Assembly (NCBI GenBank): GCA_023213315.1
Contig: JAKCPI010005239.1
Location: 27,830-91,829, forward strand
Source: Euborellia annulipes
Taxonomy: Eukaryota > Arthropoda > Insecta > Dermaptera > Anisolabididae
Direction: 5' to 3'
Length of the DNA: 64,000 nucleotides
The notes below the pieces were generated by a model, which worked only from the letters and a program-made list of their open reading frames with translations, made no database searches and was not told where the DNA came from. A program made the translations under genes and the position numbers. Of the stretch, positions 52,950 to 62,984 are shown piece by piece; the first letter of the stretch is position 1; every line of letters starts with the position of its first letter.

Positions 52950-55900
52950 GCCAGCGATTATATTAAAGGAGACTCAGATTTTTTACAGTTTTACTAGAGT
53001 TGAGCTCTTAAATTTTTACAGTCAAAAAGAGTCAAGTGATATTCTTTTAGAAATTGTTAATAACAGCGCTAGTTTGATGTCAAATTATATCGATATGATA
53101 TTTAGGCCAATCTTAAAAATTTGAAAAAATATTATAAACCATTTAGTTGGTGATATTTTTTTCAAATTTCTAATAAAGGAACAATATATCATTACAATAT
53201 TATGTTCTTTAAATTAGATTAACTTGAAACTATGTTCTCTTACTAAATTTTTCCAAAAAAATCACCAAACTTAAGTTGACTGATGACAATTTTAGTTCTT
53301 CAACTCAAGTGTATCTGTAATGTAAGATGACAAAAAAAAAAACTTAAATTCTTTTTACAACAATAATAATTTACAATCAAAGATAAACTTAAAAAGTTAA
53401 ATATTTAAAAATAAAATTTTTTTTTTAGATTTTGATCAATAGTTGAGAATTCGCACATATAGACACACACTCACACACATATATTATGTAAGTCATGTGG
53501 TTCCCAACTTATTTTCAATTATAAACCGTTATTTATTCACTTTTGTATTCATAAAACGGATAAACGAAAAACGATTAACATTTTCAAAGACAAATTATGA
53601 TTCTATTACTTTAATAATAAAAATAATTAAGAAATTTTCATTTTTCTTCTGAACGGGAATATCTTTAATTTTTTCATATTTGCACTTGTCCATCGTGATG
53701 TTGTAATTTATATTTAAATTACAAAAAAAAAAAAAATGAAATAAATAAATAATAAAAATAAATTTAATTTTTATATAAAAAAGAACATCTCGTGGTGCAA
53801 TTGCAATGCGCGGTGGTTGAGAACCCTGATTTGCAACTTGGTTATTTTCATTTTTTTACTATATTCTTTTATTAAAGTTCATTTATTTTTAATTAGAATT
53901 TCATTATTTACCTAAAACTACTAATTTCTCTAAATAAACTATGTTGATTTCTATTTTTTTCCGAATCATTCTTATACCGTGTGATTTTTTTTATATATAA
54001 ATAAAATAAAAATTGTAATAAATAAAGAAAAAAAAAATCAATTTATATATAAAAAAACAAAATTATAGATATTTGAAAATTTTATAAAAATTGATTATAA
54101 AATTCAATTTTCAGTTCAAATGAAGTTTAAAGATGAAAATAACTCTCTCAATCCTCTACCTCCCTACCCTTCCTCTCAAACACTCACACACACATAGGTA
54201 TTTTAGGCCCCAAACTCTCTTCCTCTTTAGGTTAGGTTTCCTTGCTGCCTTTCTGCGAGACATGCTGCGAGATCACCAAGTCGTCATGTTATAAGGTGTG
54301 TTCTGCCATTCTGGCAAACATTTAGCTAATAGGTATTGAAGAAAGGGTGGGTTTTTAGCTTCAGGGCTTCTCTTTCAGTGTATTCTTCGAGCGATTCGAT
54401 GGAAATGGAGGATGGAAATGAAACAAGGTATTTACATGCCCTCTCTATAGGAGTAGGAATGGACATAAGGACCATTTAGATTTTTTAATTCTTTATTTAC
54501 AAACTAAAAATAAGGACTGGTGGCCAAAATGGCATACAAATGCCGAAGGCCAATAAAAAAAAAAAAAAAAAAATAAAAATTATATTTTGAATCAAATATT
54601 CAAATTAAAGAAATTTTATCAAAGAAGTTAAACAAATTAATAAATTGATGCAGCCATTTTTAAACTACACATACACATAATAAAGCTTATAATATCAATA
54701 TAATCATAAAAACCAAAACTAAACAATTTTGCTACAAAATGTATTAATTGGCTGCAAATATTTTTACCAATCTGAGTCTCCTCTTTATTTTAAATAAGCA
54801 GATCCTGTCATCGACGATTAAGGGGACGGTTTCTATAAATTAAAATGCTTAATTTTCAAAATTTGTTTTTAGACTTGTTAAAATTTGTTTTTGTCAATTT
54901 TTAATTTCGAAGGTTTTTTTTTCAACTCCTAAATCCCCTCAGATCTGCTTATTTTTATTATTTTTATTATTGCTTGCGAAAAACGAGTAAAGCCAAGAGG
55001 TCTAAAAAAAAATGGGAGTTTAAAATGCTTAAAAGATTACCAATTTAGAGATTCAGTACAAAAAATAATTTAATTTTATTTTATTTAAATTTAATAAAAT
55101 TAATATTTTTTATTTTGTTTGAAAAATTTCTTCGAAAGTAGCTATCTTGTAAATGTAAAATGTTCAATTTTATAATTAATTAAGAATTTGATTTATATAT
55201 AATAACTCTATTGTCTCTTTACTCTTCTTCCGCAAGCAATAGTTATATAAGTAAAAATTGTAAAAAGCAAAATAAAAATTAAATTTATAGTTTTCATATT
55301 TTTATTTTTTATATAGTATATATTTGAATTATATATACAGTCAGTCCTTGACTCAAGTGACTGCTAATTAAAATTTTATAATTTTTCTTTGTATAAAATT
55401 TATTTAATAATTGTTTCATAATTTTTTTGAAGTATTTTAGGCATTTCTTCATCAGCAGTTCACATTCAGATGCCATATACAAGTTAACTTGCAATTCTTT
55501 ATATAGAGTCCTTGGATCAAACTCCAAATGCTCTAAATTAATTTGTAAATTCCTTTAATGGTTGAATATTAATTTATATGTGACATGAGTGTGAATCATT
55601 AAAAGAAGTCCCGACAAGTCCTTCTGAATTATTTGGAACTTTATTAGATAAAAGAAAACTCACAAAAATTATAAAATTTTAATAAGCCAACACTTTTTCA
55701 TTTTATTAGGAGCAAAATTTATTTGATATATTTTGAAATTTTTTAAAATTTTTTATTATTTTTTCTCTATTTATTGAAACTTTAAAATGTCAATGAATCT
55801 ACTGTATTTTTTTTATTCTGCTTTATTATTTCAATTGTTGTTAGAATTAAGGGACATTATTTTTTTGTAAATATTTTTTGTAAACTTGAGCTCTCTCGGA

Positions 55901-57030
55901 TTTCCGTTCGCTAGAAAATCAGCATGCAATCAAAAATCACTGTTTACCCCCGTTAGGCGTTAGGCAGTCTAGAGTTTGGAAGGAAGAGACGAGTTCTTGT
56001 TTTTTATTTTTTTTTTATTTTTGATATAACTCAAAAACCGAAACTTGTCATGTTTCATTGGATTCTTGATTCTGATCACATTGATTTCGAACAGCAAGTG
56101 AATATAAAGATTCTCTTGTGGAGAGTAATAACAACCTTTCGATAAATGATTACTAGATTTAGGCAGGTATTTCACCATCAGTACTCAGTTCAGTTCGGAT
56201 CCTTGTGTTAAGATGATAAGTCCAATGAAAATACAACAAGTTTCTTCTATTCGGACAAAATTAATTAGGCCTTAGGCCTATGAAAGTTCTCTTCGGCCAA
56301 AATTAAATGCATGTCTTTCGATTTTTATTATATTAGGGAATGATAGAGGTGAGGGGGATCACTCTCCCCGGGCGCAATAATATTTAAATATAGGTCCCTT
56401 TAGCTTAGCTTCACTTAAACAACAATGATATTTGAATTTGGGAGAGTGGTCACACTTAATGAATATGCAATTTTTGCACTTCTAAAGCTTTTTTTAAGAT
56501 CTTTATGATCTTTCTTTTCTGATTTTTATGCATTTTATGCGAAGAATAAAAAGGAAGAATTGTGAGTGAAGTACGAACATTCATTCTTCGAAGACTATGA
56601 AGACCAAGAATACATATCAACAAAGGCAATACTCTATGAAGAAGACGCCTCCACGCCTCAACCTCTTCAAAAGAAGCTTAATTGTGTGAATTTGTGTTGT
56701 GTATTTAAAATAATATTTTTTATGTAAAAACTATGTATAAACTATTAAAAAAAAAATAAATGTTTCCCATTTTATTTTTCAGCCGAGGATGTCAACTTGT
56801 ATTCATAATTAATTCATCAAAAGAGAATTAATTTTGAATATGAGTTTTTTATTTAACATTTTGAGATTTTTTTGTTTAGATAGTAAGCGATAGCAGCAAC
56901 CAACACCTGAATGGATGTCTTCAAATGAATTTCGCCAACTTATTATGGTGCATCTTTATGAAAAAGTAATTATCTTTTTCTTATTTTTTAAATAGTATAG
57001 TCCTTGATATTGAATTTTTTTTTTTAGAAA
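52950..57030. other. Cargo region: unique, AT-rich, with scraps
   Basis: 53495-53830 is hAT-like (TGGTTCCCAACTT ... GGTGGTTGAGAACCCTG). 54115-54480 is a non-repetitive patch of balanced composition after a TTTTCAG. 56880-56965 is bounded by TTTTTGTTTAG and AAAAA|GTAATT with one open frame (IVSDSSNQHLNGCLQMNFAN...), a further exon candidate. Otherwise AT-rich without recognisable features. Confidence 0.3.
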
Positions 57031-57035
57031 AAAAA

Positions 57036-57089
57036 AAATTCACACTTTTTTCTCATTCACACTCACAATAACACACACATATTCACACA
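57036..57089 (-). mobile_element. T1 SINE terminus fragment
   Basis: TTCACACTTTTTTCTCATTC and ACACTCACAATAACACACAC match the TG-rich terminus of T1 SINEs inverted. The SINE is cut off exactly where the hAT at 57090 begins. Confidence 0.5.
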
Positions 57090-57971
57090 CAGTAGCGTAT
57101 CCAGGTGGGGGCGAAGGGGGGCGCTCGCCCCCTCCGCCCAAGGCGAATCAAGTTTTTCTTCATTTTATATCACAAAACCGGAGAAAAATTACAAAAAGCT
57201 CGAAAGAGATTCGAATACTAAAAAAAAATCTGGTGTGACTGGCGCACAGCACACAACTTTCTCTTACCTTCGGTAATCGAATGTTGTGTACTGTGCTTGT
57301 CACACCAGATTTTTTGTGTCGACATGTATTTAGTTTCCGACAGTACGGTACATTCGATTTTCAAGATGTAAAATTTATAAGTATGACAAAATATTTATAT
57401 TTTGTTACCATGGCAACCATTTCTCCTATCTTTTCTATGGAGAACAAGAGTAAAGTGGTCTTCAGAAGATTTCAATCACAAAATGAGAATATACATTTTA
57501 AAGAGAATCTAAAAAATAATTGATTTTTGAATTTAAAAAAAATCGTTGGAGCAAATTTTGAGAAAATCGAAAAAAACTGAAAAAGTGCATCAGTAAAGTA
57601 CTAGTACTCTTTGGTCGATTTTGGTCAAAAGCTTCGTGTCAGGTCCCATGGGGGTGCCTAACTTAAATATAAAATTTCAACCTCCTAGCTCTTTTCGTTC
57701 TTGAGATATTTTGTTCACAGACACACACACAGACAGACAGCACACACACACAGACAGACCATGTCGCGAAAACCACTTTTTTGGATTCAGGGGACCTCAA
57801 AACGTGAAGATCCATCAAAATCTCGACATCGAATTTTTGACATGAATCCAATACTTTCTCTATATATATTAACACATATATAGAGGTAAGAGAAAGTAAA
57901 AAGGTCGAACGAAAAACGGCGCCCCAGTTGAGCTTCGCCCCCTCCGCCCTCAAAGGCTAGCTACGCCGCTG
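57090..57971. mobile_element. hAT MITE, right boundary copy with nested hairpin element
   Basis: CAGTAGCGTATCCAGG ... CTAGCTACGCCGCTG. The GC-rich subterminal parts equal those of 49308-49632. The hairpin element 57228-57898 is inserted inside, leaving hAT remnants at 57090-57227 and 57899-57971. Confidence 0.7.
57228..57898 (+). mobile_element. Hairpin-microsatellite element, full length (671 bp)
   Basis: The complete series: 5' hairpin (ATCTGGTGTGACTGGCGCAC), body, ACACACAGACAG tract, conserved tail and 3' hairpin ending GGTAAGAGAAAGTA. It is the third full copy and the second found inside a hAT MITE. Confidence 0.75.
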
Positions 57972-57979
57972 ATATACAG

Positions 57980-58700
57980 CATATCAAACAAAAGTTTGTG
58001 GAGGTTGCTCAAATCCCGACCCTCTCGAGTCCTACCGGATAATTACCATGATTATATTTAATAGCGAGGTCCACAGGATGAGGTCTCCTCTTCCTCCGTG
58101 GATGGAATTTCATCACGCAAACTAGCGTGATTAAAAGACGACGTTAGAAAATGTGGAGCGAATTAAAAGAGTGACGCCTACGCCTTGAATTCTTTTTCTT
58201 CCGTTTCAAAAAAAAAAAAAAAGAAATATTTTTAAGCCATTTTATCAATGCTTATAAACTTTTGCTGTTTAATACTGTAAAATTTCAATTTTACACATTA
58301 CTATTTTAACGGACAAAATACTTCGGTCGGTATTTCCTCGTGTTAAGGCAATAAAAGATAAACTAAAATATTAAAACAAGTGTTTTTCATATTGATGCTA
58401 ACAAACCATAAATAATTTATTTATATATGTTTATATCCATATAAGTCAGATCCAGAGAAGAACAGGGGGATGTGCATTTTAGAAAAAAATCCTCTATTTT
58501 TTCACCCAAACCCAAGATTAGCTAGCTCTGAGGGGGAAATAAATGAAATGACCCTTACCTCTCCACTCTCTTTAATTTCTCATTATACCTACAAAGAATA
58601 TATTATTGATTAGGGATGGTTTTTTATCTCCAGAAAACAACAAAAATTTAAAGATTTATTAAGTATTTAAACATTTTATTAAATTCTACAGAAACAAATA
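57980..58700. other. Unique, no feature recognised
   Basis: Slightly more balanced composition at 58000-58200 (GACCCTCTCGAGTCCTACCG), then AT-rich. No splice-bounded frame was seen. Confidence 0.35.
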
Positions 58701-58704
58701 TTTT

Positions 58705-58911
58705 TTTTTTTTTTAAACACTCACACTTTTTTCTCATTCGCACTCACATTCACACAATCTTTTCGGCAACTTTGGCCATTTAAGACTTTTACGGTAACCG
58801 TTTGGTATCCAAATGGCTTAAATAAAATCATCGGACTGCCTGGGGTCCGAACCCGCGAATTTTGGTATACGAGGTTAGCACGCTAACCTCTACACCAAAT
58901 CCCGAGGGTAG
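58705..58911 (-). mobile_element. tRNA-derived SINE (T1 family)
   Basis: Inverted head TGGTGTAGAGGTTAGCGTGC (A box) and GGTTCGGACCC (B box), body and tail AAATGGCCAAAGTTGCCGAA, with a TG-rich terminus and T run. Complete. Confidence 0.8.
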
Positions 58912-58914
58912 ACA

Positions 58915-59560
58915 CAAATATTGTTTTCAATATTATTTTTATAAAAGAATATTCTAATTACCATTGGATACTTAGTATTGTAAGAAAAAAAGTCGAAGTC
59001 GTCCAGTGAGAATCGATTCTAATCGACTTGAAAGAGTTTCAACTCGATTATTTTCAGTAAAAGATCGATTCTTTACTAAAGCCAGAGTCGACTTTTCCAT
59101 CCCAACACTATAGATAGATTGTAGCCAATTTAATTGAAATAAATTTTGTGACCCTAGGCACGATAAGCTAATAAACGAATCGTATGGTGGCCTATATACC
59201 AGGCAAATGAAAATTGACTCCGTTATTATCGCCTTATCGAATGCCGAATGCAACTTATTTTTAACTTTGCCCATCAACCGTAGGTTGGACAGGTAAAATT
59301 AATGTAATCGTAAAAAAAATCGAAATTTTTTAAATTATATTAATAAAATAATTTTATTAGTATTTTTCTTAATTATTTAATCTAAATTGATATAGTATCC
59401 TATAATTATCAATTAACTAATATTAAGAGATTTGTTTTGCGCTAATAATATATTGAATTTAAACCTTCAATCCCGGCTCTCTTTGCGTGCTACATGAAAT
59501 AAATCATTTTTTTGCTAATCTTGTATATTAATTTCTGACATATCTAATATCCTATAGTTT
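58915..59560. other. AT-rich with small repeat scraps
   Basis: 59112-59160 (TTGTAGCCAATTTAATTGAA) is a T2 SINE body scrap. TTTGCCCATCAACCGTAGGTT near 59262 matches 26870 inverted. No gene. Confidence 0.35.
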
Positions 59561-59569
59561 TATCTTAAT

Positions 59570-59822
59570 ATGCCCCCGGGGGGTGGGGTGGTGGGGGGCG
59601 TGCTCTCCTCCTCTACCCACCGTCGCGGGGTCGGGGCCCCCCGGATGTTTGATTTTTTTTTTTTGGCAACTGGATGCTTAAATGCAAAAACAAATCCACC
59701 AAAATAAAATTATATAAATTCATAAATTTTTATTTTTTTTATTGTCTTTGGTGGGCTGAGGAGGAGGGGGGGGGGGGTGGGGGGGTGGGGGGGGGGGGGG
59801 GGGGAGAGGAGAAAGTGTGAAT

Positions 59823-59850
<28 letters not shown>
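59570..59850. repeat. G-run / A-run tract, likely artefact
   Basis: Includes about 50 bp that is nearly all G with a few T (59765-59805), followed by an A run of about 30. As written it could form G-quadruplexes. The homopolymer-block look equals that of other suspect regions. Confidence 0.5.
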
Positions 59851-59853
<3 letters not shown>

Positions 59854-61085
59854 ATTTTATAATCTGAAGTATAAAAGTTGGATAATTGGTTCGATTATTT
59901 ATTGCCTATTTTATTTTATTTGTAAATTATTTTTTTGCATTCTTAGACCTTTTTCCTACATCTTACCTTCAAATATTTTTTTACCAAATCAAAAACATGC
60001 TATTGGGATAATCTAAAAGATGTATTTGCCTTTAAATTGTACAGTAGCACCAAAAACACATGATTTGAAATTTTGTCGCTTAGGTGGTTTCTGAAATAAA
60101 CGATTCAAATTCTATCTTCAGCAGCTATTTTATCAATTATTAAATATTTTTAATTTCTCTTTGAATTTGTTTTACAATTCTGATGCCTCATCAAGAAAGT
60201 TTTTCATTTATACTTATTTTAATTATTTTATTATAAAGGAAATCAATTGCCGTAACTTCTGTACTTCTATGCTTCTATTGTGATTTATTATCAAATCACT
60301 AATTTAATTAAATTTCTAATTAATTTATGATTTTTTTATTGTTGACAACTCTCTAATGCCTAGTTTACTTTATTTCTTTACAATTTATTTATCAATTATT
60401 ACTAACAAAAGAATGAATAAGAATATAAAATTTAGTAAAATATACTTCTCTCTTCTCGTTGATGTCTCGGACTGCAGAATCGAGTCAGGGTATTTGTTAA
60501 TATATATTAACAGTAGCTTTTTTTTTTTTAATATCACGCCAAATGAATTAGATATTACTGGTCTTAAATATTGGTTTTAAAGGATATCTTTTAAGTCAAC
60601 TATTCGTATTTACTCAAATATACAGTTTATAAAATAAAAGCTATAGGAAAAAAAAAAATCTATTTGAATGAAATATATACAAGCTTGATTTTTTTTTCTT
60701 TAAATTAATTAATTTTTTCCTCAAGAATTATTGGTTTGATTTGTTAATGTCAGCCTCTCGCTTTTTCATTTTACTGGTATTCACCAACTCCTAATAAATC
60801 TCATTACGTTTCTTTTAAAGGAAACATTAATCTTTTGATTAATATCAACAAATGAAATAGAAAATTTTTTATTTTTTTCACACCAAATATCTAATGTCCG
60901 AGCCTTAACTAATTATTAATTTGAAAAAGGAGATGACCGACTGTGTGTTATTCAATTTTTTATGAATGAATTGGAATATCGATAAAAACACTCCGTTTTT
61001 TTAGATTATTGTTATATGTGTTATTTTTCGATCCTATATTCATTAGAACACATTAAACATCATGCAATTTGCTTTAAATATTTTT
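59851..61085. other. AT-rich, no feature recognised
   Basis: Non-repetitive AT-rich DNA. The 74-codon frame at 60356-60580 is low-complexity. Confidence 0.45.
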
Positions 61086-61089
61086 TTTA

Positions 61090-61239
61090 AAGGTCTTTTT
61101 TGGCATCTAAGGCCATTTAGAACCCATCCCTATTTATTTCAATTGATTTGTAGTCAAATTTCTCGCCTGGGACGGGAAGCGAACCCCGGATTCCGGCGCG
61201 AGAAGCTAGTGTTTTCTCTCTGACCCACGGGACACGGGC
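61090..61239 (-). mobile_element. tRNA-derived SINE (T2 family)
   Basis: Minus-strand head with CCCGTGGGTCAGAGAGAAAA and B box GGTTCGCTTCC, body AAATAAATAGGGATGGGTTC, tail TAAATGGCCTTAGATGCCAA. The head differs from the other T2 heads. Confidence 0.65.
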
Positions 61240-61490
61240 AAATAAATAAGCCACTCTATTCAATATTTTAAATGATACAATAAGTTTTAAGTTTTTAATG
61301 ATGAAATAATAAACTCTATTTCAATTGGTGATATAAGGACTTCTTCAAAGTGAAATCAAAGAGTATTATTTTACCATTAAAAACTTAAAACATATCACCT
61401 AGTTTGTCATTTAAAATATTAGGGGTGAGTTAGTGACTCTAGATATTGTAATGTTGGGGTTGCAAGGATGCAGCCAAGGAGGTTTGACCA

Positions 61491-61747
61491 ATTGAACACC
61501 AATTCCCAGTTGAGACATTTCGGCTAAATTTGATTTTTCCATCTTCAGTCGTTTAAGAAATTTTCATGTTTATATCGTATACAAACATGTTTATTTCGAA
61601 ACTCTCTGAGTCATTGCCCACGAAGCTGTATTTTTATAATAACAGACTTGGTCAAATGACACATGTTTGTATTCGATATAAACATGAAAATTCCTTAAAC
61701 GACTGAAGATGACAAAATCAAATTTTGCCGAAATGTCTCATCAAAAT
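61491..61747. repeat. Palindrome with hammerhead-like motif in each arm
   Basis: TTGAGACATTTCGGCTAAAT at the left recurs inverted at 61718-61741. The arms continue through CATCTTCAGTCGTTTAAG and ATGTTTATATCG. Minus-strand motif 61514-61548 and plus-strand motif 61703-61737 both have CTGAAGA ... GAAATGTC. Stem II is CAAAA/TTTTG in the right arm and GG/CC-based in the left. Confidence 0.6.
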
Positions 61748-61749
61748 TA

Positions 61750-62725
61750 ATTTCTTTTTATTCAATTATTTAATATAAATTATTGTATATTAAATCGTTT
61801 TTAAAATAATAATTATACCATAGCTAGAAGAATAAAAAATTACAAAATTAAAAAAAATATATTTTTTATTTAAATTCGGAAAATTCATAGAAAATTAGGA
61901 AAAGTCATAGAATAGCATTAAAGATAAAGTGAATAATGAAACATCCTGGGAACTGAATGGACCATCATTTAATCCTTGGAGAAGGTGCCATATCATATAG
62001 CTACTCAGAGGGGGAAGCGCCCTGGCCTAGTCGCAAACCCGACCCGGGCGTCTAGTTTAATTTATAACTTTTAGGCCTACAATTAAATATTATTCTGTTT
62101 AAACTTAGATGCAATTCTCATTTTCCTGATTATGTCTCTTTTTATTATAAGTTAATTTAAATACCAGAAATAAATAATTTTTAATAATTAACCCACCACC
62201 AATTTCATTTAAATTTTTTCAATCTATCTTTTGGAGCTCTTAAGTCCTCCATTTGTTTAAGTGAATCCACTTACAGATATTCAAACAAAGTCATAGTATC
62301 AATGAACAAAATTTAGTTCTTATTATCTTGAGGCTCGTTTTTCTTGCTTTTTTTCCTCTCTTTTTTTTTCCATTAAAATCATTAATTTTAATAATGTCTC
62401 AAAAGATAAGATTCGTTCTTCATTCCACTCATATATCGAGACTCCATATCAATTATAAAAAATATTTTTATGCTTAATTCTTAATAGAAAAATATTTTTT
62501 TCGTAAAATATTAAACTACCAGCTAAACTAAAGTTAACTAAAAGCTATTATTACTAAAGTACCAGCTACCTGGTATATCATATAGCATTTATTGGGTGTT
62601 AATTTTTTTGATTAATATTTCAGTGAGTAGCTACGGTGTAAATATTTGATTCTTAATTAAATGATTTACGTTATTAATTTGTTAACTAAAATAAGGATTT
62701 TTAATTTTTTTAATTCGTTTTAAGT
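61750..62725. other. AT-rich, no feature recognised
   Basis: AT-rich non-repetitive DNA with a small GC-rich patch at 62000-62050. No feature. Confidence 0.45.
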
Positions 62726-62729
62726 TCCG

Positions 62730-62984
62730 GGTGGAACCAGAAATAAGGATTAGTTCACTAGCTAAAAACGAACGCAGGAGGAGGAGTTAGAGTTAGGAAA
62801 TAATGCAACGTCACGGGGTGCCGGTAGATGGCTAAGACCAGAGGGCCAGTTGGGTTTGAGGTGTGTGCGCTTAGGCACCTGTATTGTATTTAAATTTGTA
62901 TTGTGTTTGTTGGACCTAACCACCGAGGACTGTTGCCTCTAAGCGGGTCGTAATAAATTTATTTATTTATTTATTTACCTCGGG
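62730..62984 (+). mobile_element. LINE 3' end with (TTTA)n tail, probable
   Basis: A balanced segment ends GTTGCCTCTAAGCGGGTCGT then AATAAATTTATTTATTTATT. A polyadenylation hexamer merging into a tetranucleotide tail is typical of Jockey/CR1-type LINE 3' ends. No ORF2 remnant is recognisable in it. Confidence 0.45.

Larger units (their letters stand above)
49308..57971. mobile_element. 8.66-kb hAT-bounded block with 8-bp TSD (composite?)
   Basis: A hAT copy at 49308-49632 and another at 57090-57971 lie in the same orientation. The outer flanks are identical, ATATACAG at 49300-49307 and again at 57972-57979. The inner flanks (GTACTCTC and TTCACACA) match neither that nor each other. This is the pattern expected if the outermost ends moved the whole block as one unit. 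The alternative is a circle carrying one hAT copy that recombined into a resident copy. The cargo of about 7.4 kb includes exon-like islands. Confidence 0.5.

Noticed and set aside
29511..57883. Frames with FWIQGTSKREDPSKSRHRIF in several places (29511, 42832, 57701 and others)
   Set aside because: This recurring peptide is the translation of the conserved tail of the hairpin-microsatellite element. The copies contain different stops and start in the microsatellite, so it is not a protein family.
59761..59808. G-quadruplex array as a functional element
   Set aside because: The sequence could fold so, but homopolymer-smoothing artefacts elsewhere in the window make the base calls unreliable.
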